From Epiperipatus broadwayi (lineage: Eukaryota; Onychophora; Udeonychophora; Euonychophora; Peripatidae): a stretch of 64,000 nt of DNA. Under the pieces are notes generated by a model that made no database searches, had not been told where the DNA came from, and saw only the letters and a list, made by a program, of their open reading frames with translations. The stretch spans positions 19,114,353-19,178,352 of the forward strand of contig JAQFVV010012394.1 in assembly GCA_028023455.1 (NCBI GenBank). The letters run 5' to 3'. Within the stretch, counting starts at the first letter, position 1; each line of letters opens with the position of its first letter. A program made the position numbers and the translations under genes. Positions 44,791 to 53,687 of this stretch are shown here, one piece after another.

Positions 44791-45055
44791 TACATTTATG
44801 AAAAGTGATAAATTTGTACTAAATTAATATATAAGTAATGTGATATCTGTATCTTTTAGTTGAAGTCAACACTTAAGACATTAATAAGTTATTTGATAAG
44901 TAAAAATGCAAACTGCTTCCCTACCGATAGTGATTTATCAGTAAGCCAAAACAGTATGCAGATCCCCAACAATAAATATAACTTATTAATGTTATGGGCG
45001 TTGATTTCAGTTTAAATTTACAGATGTCACATTATTAGTGTTATTTTTTTTTTTT
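44791..45055. other. PIGP intron DNA
   Basis: No feature other than a T run at 45043-45057, which on the minus strand is the A tail of the tRNA-like sequence below. Confidence 0.3.
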
Positions 45056-45068
45056 TCATATGTCAAAT

Positions 45069-45139
45069 GCGTTGACCGGGAAGCAAACCCGGGCCAGCTG
45101 CTTGGAAGGCAATTATGCTAACCGCTAGGCCACCAATGC
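45069..45139 (-). tRNA. tRNA-Gly(UCC)-like sequence, probably a retrocopy
   Basis: Minus-strand cloverleaf: acceptor GCATTGG/TCAACGC (one mismatch, one wobble), D arm with 'ggcctagcggttagcat', anticodon arm TTGC-CTTCCAA-GCAG with anticodon TCC, T arm CCGGG-TTTGCTT-CCCGG. It is 71 nt long, normal for tRNA-Gly. Against function: the T loop lacks TTC (TTTGCTT), and the sequence is followed on its own strand by about 12 nt and a run of A instead of a T terminator, as in a retroposed tRNA or SINE (compare 13326-13460). Confidence 0.55.
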
Positions 45140-45584
45140 TTGACATTAACTTTACTACATATTATTTACAACTTAAGTTAATAAAGTTATATATTTAAAA
45201 GATTAGGCCTAACAATATGTGTTTCTGTTGAAATTTATGTTACCAATATAAAACATTAAAACTTGTGAAACACACATAGCATTTTTTAATATGTATAAAA
45301 ACTGTAACATTTATTTATGGATTTGCACACTAATTGGACCAGTTGAAGAATTATATTAATGACATAATAGATTTGTACATGTAAATAATTTACATTTTAA
45401 TAATTCAATTGGTTTGTTAATAATATAACACTACTGTGTGGAGAATTTGCTATGGTTTTACTTGTTAATAATTTTAGAATTGTTTTCAGTGTGCAAATAC
45501 AGATATCCCTTTGTGCATATTATTAACATCATCACCGTAATCATATTGTTATTAAATTGTAATAATAATGTATAAATATTTTAG
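45140..45584. other. PIGP intron DNA
   Basis: No feature recognised up to the acceptor 'atattttag' at 45576-45584. Confidence 0.3.
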
Positions 45585-45657
45585 GTATATATATTCTATG
45601 GGCATATTTACCATTGGAATTGTTCAATTCAGTCGGGTTAACGTATTGGCCACAAAA
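45585..45657 (+). CDS. PIGP: PIGP exon, helix 1 end and GLTYWPQK block
   Basis: 73 bp between acceptor (ttttag) and donor (gtaagt). Enters in phase 1 and leaves in phase 2. It encodes residues 28-51 and two bases of codon 52: GIYILWAYLPLELF then N-S-V-G-L-T-Y-W-P-Q. The segment GLTYWPQK (45-52, completed by the next exon) is the most conserved stretch of PIG-P, on the loop between the two membrane helices. Both splice sites are strong and the phases join the neighbouring exons exactly. Confidence 0.95.
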
Positions 45658-46019
45658 GTAAGTTAATAATGTTTTTTTTTATTTCCATAGTCTAATAAAA
45701 ATTTGAATGTAGTGTGTGTGCTTTGACTAGTTTTTCTAAAATTGATTCTTGTTAGCAATATATACAGCATTTATTTCAAATGACTTATTATTTGTTTATA
45801 TCTTTGGCCTTATCAAAAGTGGCCTGTTCATTGCTGTAATGAAGCTTTCTGTATTTTTTCTCTTTATCTTCTTTTTATTTTGTCATCAACTTTCCGAAAG
45901 TTATTTCTTATTAAATGAATCATATCACTGCATAGTACCATTTTATTAGTTTGTTTGTGCTTAAAGTAAAAGTTAAACTTCAGATTGCTTTATTAGTTGA
46001 CATTCACATCCATTAAAGA
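45658..46019. other. PIGP intron DNA, start of the 7911-bp intron
   Basis: No feature recognised. The frame at 45749-45949 is a hydrophobic AT-rich chance frame. Confidence 0.3.
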
Positions 46020-46390
46020 GTAAAAATAAATAAATAATTGAATCGCTTTATTGCTTAGGAATTCGTAAGAAATTCTTGCATTAGAATTGCAAAACCAGAA
46101 TCAGTCTGCGACTTATCCTGTGCTAAACCATACAGGGCAAAAATAAACAATCTAATGGTTTTATTGCTTGGGAGTTTATCAGAAGGTTAAGCACCAGAAA
46201 TGATAGAACTAGACATGATCTGAGGATCTTAAACTTCAGAGATATACAGTCTTCCATTGCACCAAACCAGACAGAGTAGAAAATCAAATAATCTTATTGC
46301 TCAGGAGTCTCATAAGTTTAAGCACCAGATGTGCCAGAACTGTTCCAGAATCTGACATTCGTACCGCTGCATTATACCATGCAGGGGATA
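46020..46390. repeat. Degenerate three-copy tandem repeat, about 120-130 bp
   Basis: Units begin with 'aat(c/g)gctttattgcttagg', 'aatggttttattgcttgggag' and 'aatcttattgctcaggagtc'. Shared continuations are 'aagcaccaga', 'agaa(c)t...atctga' and 'attgcaccaaaccagaca'/'attataccatgcaggg'. Strongly diverged, non-coding. Confidence 0.5.
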
Positions 46391-46677
46391 ATAAAAAGTT
46401 ATAAAAAGTGTTATAACCTGAAAATTTTGATTTTTTCTTTTAGAAATAAATTACAATAGTTGTGGATTTTTTTCTAGATCTTTCATGGTAATTATTATCA
46501 GAATCATTTTTAATTGATCTCTTGACTTCTGAATCTTTTATTATTGATGGTCTCCATAAGCAGAAGCGATCTGTTACTCTTTATAGTAAATCTTCTTTCT
46601 CTCACTTCATTTATGCTACTAGTGTAAGATTGAATAATAAATAGACGCTAGATGGCAGTGCTTAGTAACTCCTTATC
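46391..46677. other. PIGP intron DNA
   Basis: No feature recognised. Confidence 0.3.
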
Positions 46678-47378
46678 CAAGTAAGGTAATCCGGTATGCA
46701 AAGGATTTGGATAAAGAATTTATATCAGTATACTTGTACAAAAGGTAGGACGATTGTGTTAGGAGGATTGTTGAATGTTATAGGGGTAAGGAATGGGATA
46801 AAAGAATAGATGCATTAATAAAGAATAGGGAGTTGGAAAGATGGAGAACTAGTATGAAGAGTAAAAAAAGTTTAAATATATATAGAAGTAAACGGAACAT
46901 TGGGTGCAAGTTATTTTATGATAATAGCAAGGAAAGTATTTTATTGTTCAAGGCTCGAACGGGGTCTTTAGCAACAAGGGAATGTGCACGTAAATGGAAA
47001 AATATGGGTGATTTAGTCTGCAAATGGTGTAAGGAAGGCATAGAAAATATTAGGCATCTGTTAATTGAATGTAAATGCTCGGAAGCAGAAAGGGTACAAA
47101 TAATGAAGTTATGGAAGAATAAATATGAACAAAGTGATTATACAGAAAGTGGGTTATTGGTTTTTATGCTGGGTTTGGGAAAAGATAAGGGGGATTTAGA
47201 TATAAAGGCCATGAAGTTGACAAAGATTATATTGTGGTAATGGGATGGAGCAGATTATGGAAAACTTAGGGTGGGGAATGGAAAGGGAAGGTAAAGTGGC
47301 TAACAGGGTTCTCTGGGCGTAGTTGCTGAGAGATTCCTGACTCCTTTTAAGGAAGTCACGGTGTATCACATCTCCAAA
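46678..47378 (+). pseudogene. CR1-like LINE 3' fragment
   Basis: C-terminal ORF2 only: 46833-47240 reads 'FKARTGSLATRECARKW', 'LVCKWCKEGIENIRHLLIEC' and 'MLGLGKDKGDLDIKAMKL' as one open stretch of 135 codons. The usual C-x2-C is C-x-W-C here ('CKWCKE'), still C-x2-C. The 3' UTR with 'gctgagagattcctgactcc' and 'cggtgtatcacatctcc' is complete. It is one of the least decayed copies, yet severely 5'-truncated. Confidence 0.8.
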
Positions 47379-47389
47379 TATTATGCTGT

Positions 47390-47665
47390 ACCATATCCCC
47401 AAAGTAATTCCAGCTTATGGCTTTCATCAGTGAGGAGCTTTGGATCTGGAAGTAGCATCATGGGTTTTAGTTGCTGATAGTAATCTAGAAACTGAGCTGG
47501 AGATATGGATAGGCCAGCACTGGACAGGGCTTTATTAAGCATCTACCATCTAAATATTTATTTATTATCCAAGGTTATGCTAGATGGCAGAACTGAGTGA
47601 GTGAAAGAGGATTTGCTATTGAGAAGCATTATGTCAGCTGGTGTCATGTGATGTTTTGTTAGTTC
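47390..47665. repeat. Old family B-like element beside the LINE
   Basis: 'ggctttcatcagtgaggagc' and 'tttggatctggaag' (47418-47455) are family B in the minus direction. On that strand CTGATGA and part of helix II are kept but GAAAC is changed to GAATT. Facing it, 47487-47520 reads 'gctgatagtaatctagaaac', 'tgagctggagatatgg', another decayed segment on the plus strand, and it ends 'gtcatgtgatgttttgttag', the family B terminus. Same head-to-head layout as 15344-15744, but much older. Confidence 0.55.
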
Positions 47666-48282
47666 TGTCTAATACTTCTGAGTTTTTACAGTCAATTTTA
47701 CATTTCTATACTATTCATGATGTCTAAATTATCTTTGTATTTATTATGTAGTCCTATCTTTTTTGCCTTTTTAAAAAAATTTTCTAATAGAGGTTTTCAT
47801 TATTTTCTTTTATAAATATGATATATCAATAGACTTGGGATTTTTTTCTACCAATTTGACATCATTTATCTTCCTCTTATCTGCTATTCTCATATTTCGT
47901 GTGCAAGTTGAATAATTATGGCTATTATATGTAGATTTGTCTTACTTCTCTGCCAATATGAAATTATACTTTCCATAGTCTGTCTTAATGTAGATATTGG
48001 TCCAATGTAAAAATTAACTCATAAATTATAATATACCTACTATTATCTAATAAACATTTTTTAATCTATGTCTTTTGAACCAAAGGATTTTCTGGAGTTA
48101 AAAATAACTTTTTTTTTCTTTCTATATTTTGGATAAATGGTGATGGCTGGACATATGTGCTTATTTTAAAGAAATGTTTTTCCACCAACTTCAATTACAT
48201 TCTTAAAACCTATTATAATAATCCAATGTTATTGGAGATTTTTTCAAAACTTTTGGGATAAGAAAATAAAAATATGTAGTAG
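47666..48282. other. PIGP intron DNA
   Basis: No feature recognised. Confidence 0.3.
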
Positions 48283-48885
48283 TCTAAATGAAAAAAATAA
48301 TTTCAAATAAAAACTGGGAATTATTCAAAGAAAAGTTAAAAGAAACTAAAATACTGATAAAAGAAGAAGTAAAGATAAAGCTTATCACTTAATTGAGATA
48401 TGTATCAAATCAAGTTAGACAAAAGGTTTCAGGAATGCTATGTAAAAAAAGAGGGGAACTGCTGCAAAGAAAAGATAAATATGATTTAATATCTAGAAGA
48501 ATTAGTTAATGTAGATATAAGTGGTAGGGTACAAAATGAAACATAATATTGAAAAAGAAATGATAAGTGGTTGGTAAAGAAGGTGGATATATTGAAAAGA
48601 TGTGATAAATGTTTTACATTAAAAGAACAAATCATTATGTTAATTTGGAAATGAAAGTCTGGTAAATATAAATTGTAATTATAAAAGCGTAGAACAAAAC
48701 ACAAGAGTTTGTTGAATTAAAATCACTGAAAAAAAAAAAGGAAATCATTCTTATTCTTAATGTAAGTATTGATTCAGGAGAATGGGTATTAGATATTTAT
48801 ATAAATGCTATGAGTGATGAAAATCTCCCAATGTGCCATCTTTTGTTAAATATAATTAATTTCTCAATATGTTATCATCTAATTA
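48283..48885 (+). repeat. Repeat X, plus-strand copy
   Basis: Pairs with the minus-strand copy (48905-49104 plus 50824-51185) to form a palindrome centred near 48895. It holds a broken coding-like segment: 'WELFKEKLKETKIL', 'KRGELLQRKDKYDLISRRI' and 'KRCDKCFTLKEQI' in changing frames, which recurs as 'WELFKEKLKETKILMK' and 'KRGELQRKDRYDLISRKI' in the other copy. Basic, lysine-rich and helical; I do not recognise the family. Near its end is 'gatgaaaatctcccaatgtg'. Confidence 0.65.
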
Positions 48886-48904
48886 CCCAAGTAGATTGAA
48901 AAAA

Positions 48905-49104
48905 AATCTCTTCTAACTGAAATAATTATATTTAACAAAAAATGGCACATTGGGAGATTTTCATCATTCGTAGTATATCTAATATCATTTTCCTAAATCA
49001 CTACTTATATTTAGAATAAAAACCCCTTTTTTTACAATGATTTTAATTCATCGGGACTCTTGCGTTTCATGTTTTGCTCTGCTTTTATAATTACAATTTA
49101 TATT
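48905..49104 (-). repeat. Repeat X, minus-strand copy, part 1
   Basis: Inverse of 48655-48880, including 'aaatggcacattgggag' (48944-48960) and 'aattacaatttatatt'. It is interrupted at 49104 by the Merlin-type element and resumes at 50824. Confidence 0.7.
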
Positions 49105-49194
49105 GGTAATAGTATGAATAATGAACCCTACTGTTTGATGGCACTCTTTTTTGTCCAATGTACATCAATATACCGATTCATGGACTGTCGGTTT

Positions 49195-50080
49195 CTTTAC
49201 AGAATACTACAGTAAAAAAAATTATTTTTTCACTTTCTATACATAAAACTCTTATATTTTTTTTTTTTGCATTTTTAATAAAAAAACACTTTGTTTTTAT
49301 ATAGTGAAGGGGGGTGGTAGTTGGTTTGCTTTTAAATTATCGACTTTTTTTTTTTCTTGATTTTGAATTATCGTTTTTTTTTACAAAATACTACGGTAAA
49401 AAAAATTTTTTTTTTACCCTTTCTATACATAAAACTCGTATGTTTTTTTTTTTTTTTGCCTTTTTTAATAAACAAACACTACTTTGTTTTTAGATGATAG
49501 AGGTGGAGGGGGGATTGGTTTGCTTTTAAATTATCGCCTTTTTTTGGATTTTGAGCTTCTTTTTTAAAGCCTTAAACAATTCAATTTTAATAATAAACCA
49601 ACAGTTGGTTTTTAGAGGGTGGATGGGGGTTGGTTTGAATTTTAATTCTCGTCTTTTAGTATCTTTTGCCGATGTACTGGAAACTTCGCATATTAATTTT
49701 AAATGTGTTCGAATATAGAATACATATAAAGAGATAGATTAACAAAATATACGAATTATTGGAGGGGGGTTGGTTTGCTTTTAAATTATCGACTTTTTAT
49801 TGATTTTGAGCTTTTTTTTTTTTTTTTGGAAAGCCTTATTAATCAATTCATTTTTAATAAACCAACAGTTGGTTTTTAGAGGGTGGAGGGGGGTTGGTTT
49901 GATTTTTAATTATTGTCTTTTATTTTCTTATTATGAGGTGTTTTTTTTTTAAAAAAATATTTACGCTACCGAAACCTTTATATGATAGCGAAAAGTTCTT
50001 CCTTTATTTTTTGCCTTTTTCAAAAAGCCTTAAACAGTTCGTTTTTTAAAAAAACATTTTTTTTTTAGGGGGGCGGGGAG
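49195..50080. repeat. T/G-rich minisatellite inside the Merlin-type element
   Basis: Imperfect units of about 115-180 bp contain 'aaaaaatt..ttttttac', a T run, 'gccttttttaataaacaaac', 'ttggtttttagagggtgga', 'ggggttggtttgctttt', 'aaattatcgactttt' and 'gattttgagc'. Very strand-asymmetric (T and G on the plus strand). Similar style to the arrays at 17100-18225. Confidence 0.7.
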
Positions 50081-50159
50081 TTACGGTTTGTTTGACTCCA
50101 ATAGGAGATGAGCCTCAAAGCTGTAAGTAATGGGATTTTGGAGCCGTCCAACCAACTTC

Positions 50160-50750
50160 CCTTATGCAGACCCCAGGTATGCTTGCAGGAGTGGCAACGG
50201 AATTCCCCAGATCTTGTAGTTGACTAAAACCATGCTCTTCCCGCAAACACATAGCTTCGCATCTGGCAGGATGTTCTCTTTCTGGATAAACACAACAGCG
50301 TCAACTTCTGTGGCCAGCAATTCACTCTTCTTCAACCAATTTTGAACACTTGCCACCGACATTTTACTGTTCTCGCACGGATTCACACATAAATGTGCAT
50401 TTGTGTGTGAACTCTGCAGAACTCTGCTGAAAACCCTAACCTTTCCAGGTTGTGTGCAGTTCAAAATCATCGGGAAGCATGCGTGATGGCCTGACAATTC
50501 TTAATATGTAATACTAAATCCACTATGCTTTCTCAAAATTTTTCCACAATGAATTTTTTGATAGTTTCGCATCCTTCAAATATGGCCACCATAAAATCAG
50601 ACTGAAGTGAGAGTTGAATTGTGCTCACTTGAGGAATACTGTCGCAAGCCAATGGGCATAGTATTTCATTACATAATCGTAGGATACATCGCCCTCTAGT
50701 TAGCCTGTTACGGCTAGTGTTAGCCATAAGTTAGGCCACTAAAACGGTAT
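50160..50750 (-). pseudogene. Merlin transposase N-terminal fragment
   Basis: Two minus-strand pieces. 50727-50533 starts 'MANTSRNRLTRGR' and may be the original N-terminus; 50497-50162 contains 'LLATEVDAVVFIQKENILP' and 'LCVCGKSMVL', the conserved helix and Cys-x-Cys segment at the start of Merlin/ISXO2-type transposases. None of the DDE blocks follow. Confidence is lower than for 21770-22621 because the catalytic region is absent. Confidence 0.6.
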
Positions 50751-50823
50751 ATTGATGTGCGTTGTGTGAAAAACAATGCCATCAAGCGGTAGGGTTCGGT
50801 ATTAATACTATTACCTTTATATT

Positions 50824-51185
50824 TATCAGACTTCCATTTTCAAATTAATAGAATGATTTATTCTTTTAATGTAAAACATTTATCAGATCTTTTTAATATA
50901 TTCACATTCTTTACCAACAACTTATTATTTCTTTTCCAATATATTATGTTTCATTCTTGCACTCTACCATTTACATGTACATTATCTAATTTTTCTAGAT
51001 ATTAAATCATATCTATCTTTTCTTTGCAATTCCCCTCTTTTTACATATAATTTCTGAATTCTCTTATATAACTTTATCTTTATATCTACTTTCATCAGTA
51101 TTTTAGTTTCTTTTAACTTTTCTTTGAATAATTCCCATTTTTTATTTGAAATTATTTTTTTCATTATTAAAAATGAAATTGTCCC
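50824..51185 (-). repeat. Repeat X, minus-strand copy, part 2
   Basis: Continues repeat X after the Merlin-type insertion. 51164-50982 is open for 60 codons ('MKKIISNKKWELFKEKLKE' and following), the best view of the X-encoded peptide. Unknown function. Confidence 0.65.
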
Positions 51186-51194
51186 TACTCACCA

Positions 51195-51730
51195 TCTAAT
51201 TTAACAATCAGTTAATAATATAAAGAATTTTCTTTTCCATCTGCTTAGGCAATTGTATGATGGCATAATGCATTGTCCATACTTCCATTACTTTTTAATA
51301 ACTAGGTAACAATCATAAAGGATTTCTTTTTTCCTGCTTAAACAATTAGGTGATGAGTAATGTATTATCCATACTTGCTATCCTTATTTAATAAAACAGT
51401 CAGAAGTTTATTTTCTTTTGCTTAGACAATTGGGTGATGACGTAATGAATTATCTATATTTTAATAGCGCAATTGGAAGTTCCTTCTCTTACTTCTTTGC
51501 CAGTTGAGTGGTGATATAGCTTATTTAATAAAATAATTGGAAAAGATATCTTTTATTTCTGCTTAGATAGTTGGGTAATGATGTAATGTATTATTCACAC
51601 TTGTTATCCATATTTAATAAAGCAGTTGGAAGAGGTTCTTTTTTTATCTGCTTATGCAATTTAATAATGTCATATTGCAATAAAGTTAATTTCAACTAAT
51701 AAAAAATGGCACATTATGAGATTTTCATTA
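51195..51730. repeat. Minisatellite of about 85-100 bp units, ending in an X terminus
   Basis: Five or six units with 'ctgcttaggcaattg(g/t)', 'gatgatgtaatg(t/c)att', 'tatccatacttg', 'tatttaataaa(a/g)cagttgg' and a T-rich end. At 51704-51725 'atggcacattatgagattttc' repeats, in the same direction, the sequence at 48942-48962, so X appears bounded by direct copies of this motif. Confidence 0.6.
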
Positions 51731-53150
51731 CTTCTAATGTTTTCATATTAAATAATTTCGTTAATGAAAAGATTTATTGCAATAAAATGTATTTAAAACT
51801 TATTTTACATATTCTAAAACATTGATCAGATCGGAGGCTAATCTATTTTTTTGATTATTTAATGTATATTTTATATTAGTTTAGATATCTGAAATGATAC
51901 TTTCATTAGAAAGAATTGCATTTCTTTAAAAAGTTGAAAGTGGGAAAAAAATGCTTTAGCCTGATTTTATATGGTTACGAAAAATTTCAGGTTTTTTACA
52001 TGTAACATTTATTGATATAGAATTAACATCCAATCTGACTTCTAAACAAACTTTAATTGCATCCTATCTATATAAAAATGTAGATAATTAAACTAAGTAT
52101 TCAGTGTTGTTATACACAGACATATGTTAGATTTTACTTGAGTAAAAAAGTTATTAGAAAAGATTTCAAATAAATGAAAAGGTATAGCTATGGGATTATG
52201 CAAATTTTGTTAGATAGATAAATGGATAAAAATTCATGCTTGTAAAGAAAGGAAATTAGTACTACCGTTTCCATTTTTTTTCTTTCAAAAATTAGCATTG
52301 TTTACCTAGAGTACACAGATATATAATTAGTTTGACAGAACTATAAATAAAAAAATATTGATTTTGATAAATAAATAATAAAAAAAGCTTTAAAACAATG
52401 TTAAAACTATAAAGTAATGCTGAGAAATAAATTATAAAAAAAGTTGAGGAGGGATGGTAAGGTTTCACAATTAGTAGTAATACAAATTATTTTGGAACTG
52501 TAAAAAAAGAAATGCAGGCAAATCACAAAAGTTAGATATAACACAAGCAAAACAACAAAGAAATATTAACTTTCTATTTATAATAAACCAAATATGTTAT
52601 TATTAGATCGGCAATTCCATTAACAAATTACTTAATATATATATATATATGTTCAAAGTATCCACTCACACTATTTAATGTTAGGATCAATTGCATTAAT
52701 TTTGTCATCTGAACATAATGTGGCCTTGAGACAGCATGACTGGTTATTTTAAAAAACAATTATTTGATGAGTAATTCTCTACATAATTATAATTACCGTA
52801 CTTTCTAATATTACTTTTATTCTCTTGTCATTGCATTATTATTTGCATTTACTGCCATCTTTATAAGCTTATGTCAGTGCAGTCGCATTTTCTTAATGAG
52901 CAATTTTAGAATGTTTGTGTTGCATAGTTAGTAGTAAATTTTGTTTTTCTGGAAGATTCTCTAAAGAATTCTATCACTTGCTACATATTGACAGAATGAT
53001 CTAATTGTCAATTCTAATTATTTAGTTTATACATAAATTGATGTACATTTAAGCTAGTTAATTTTATTTGTGAATCTTTTAGCTAGTTGTAACCAAATCA
53101 GTATATAATAATTTATTATGCACTCTAAATCTTAATACTTCAGTTTGTTC
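51731..53150. other. PIGP intron DNA
   Basis: No feature recognised; AT-rich with a (TA)n run near 52638. Confidence 0.3.
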
Positions 53151-53350
53151 TTTAATTTTAGATACTAGTCTTAAACTGGACTCTTAATAGATTATAAAAG
53201 GCCAAAAAGAGACCATGTATGAGTCGATGGATGAAATAAGAAAGTTTGTTGATGTGATATGGAGAAGAGAGACTTTGGATCGAGTTTGATGAGATCACTA
53301 TCGTCCTGCAGTGGGTTGATAATCATTGAAAGTGATGATGACGATGATAT
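53151..53350 (+). pseudogene. RTE-like LINE 3' end
   Basis: Reads 'GQKETMYESMDEIRKFVD' and 'WRRETLDRV' across frames, matching the C-terminus at 44570-44790, then 'gatgatgacgatgatat' as a 3' microsatellite tail. Only 200 bp remain, 220 bp upstream of the next PIGP exon. Confidence 0.6.
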
Positions 53351-53568
53351 GTGGGAAGTCATATATATTTAACATTTTATTATATTTGTCTAATATTGAT
53401 ATAAATGAATATGAATGAAGATATATTTATGAAGCAAAAAATAGAATAAATTAATAACTCTAACATCCAAAAAAATAAACTCAAAATTTATTTGTAATTT
53501 TAAAAAAGTATGTTTTTTTATTAATAAAATTTTCAAACCAAAATAATTTTCTATTATTTATTTTATAG

Positions 53569-53687
53569 ATACTGGGCTATAGCTATTCCTGTGTTTGCCT
53601 CACTGATGTGTATGGTTGCATACTCTACTTATTTGGGAATCAATTTTATCATAACGTCGTCATTAGACTCTATTACTCTTATTAAAG
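53569..53687 (+). CDS. PIGP: PIGP exon, second membrane helix
   Basis: 119 bp between acceptor ttttatag and donor g|gtgaat. Enters in phase 2 and leaves in phase 1. It completes K52 and encodes YWAIAIPVF (53-61), a hydrophobic helix to about residue 80, and 'TSSLDSITLIK' (81-91). The YWA-A-P start, GIN near 75-77 and LDSI are shared with animal PIG-P. About 40 further residues (usually starting with D) should follow in one or more exons. None was found down to 64000, so the gene probably continues beyond the window or the last intron exceeds 10 kb. Confidence 0.93.

Larger units (their letters stand above)
49097..50823 (-). mobile_element. Merlin-type element inserted in repeat X, 1711 bp
   Basis: The element is 49105-50815, flanked by a perfect 8-bp duplication tttatatt (49097-49104, 50816-50823). 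The empty site can be read from the plus copy of X near 48665 (sequence 'aaatataaattgtaatt' on that strand). Inverted ends start GGTAATAGTAT and extend about 75 bp ('gaaccctac', 'ttgatggca', 'acatcaatataccg'). The interior has a large minisatellite (49195-50080) and an N-terminal Merlin transposase piece on the minus strand, but no catalytic part, so it is non-autonomous. Confidence 0.85.

Noticed and set aside
45069-45139. Functional tRNA-Gly gene as a firm call
   Set aside because: The T loop is not canonical and an A run instead of a T terminator follows on the transcribed strand; kept only as a tRNA-like sequence with medium confidence.
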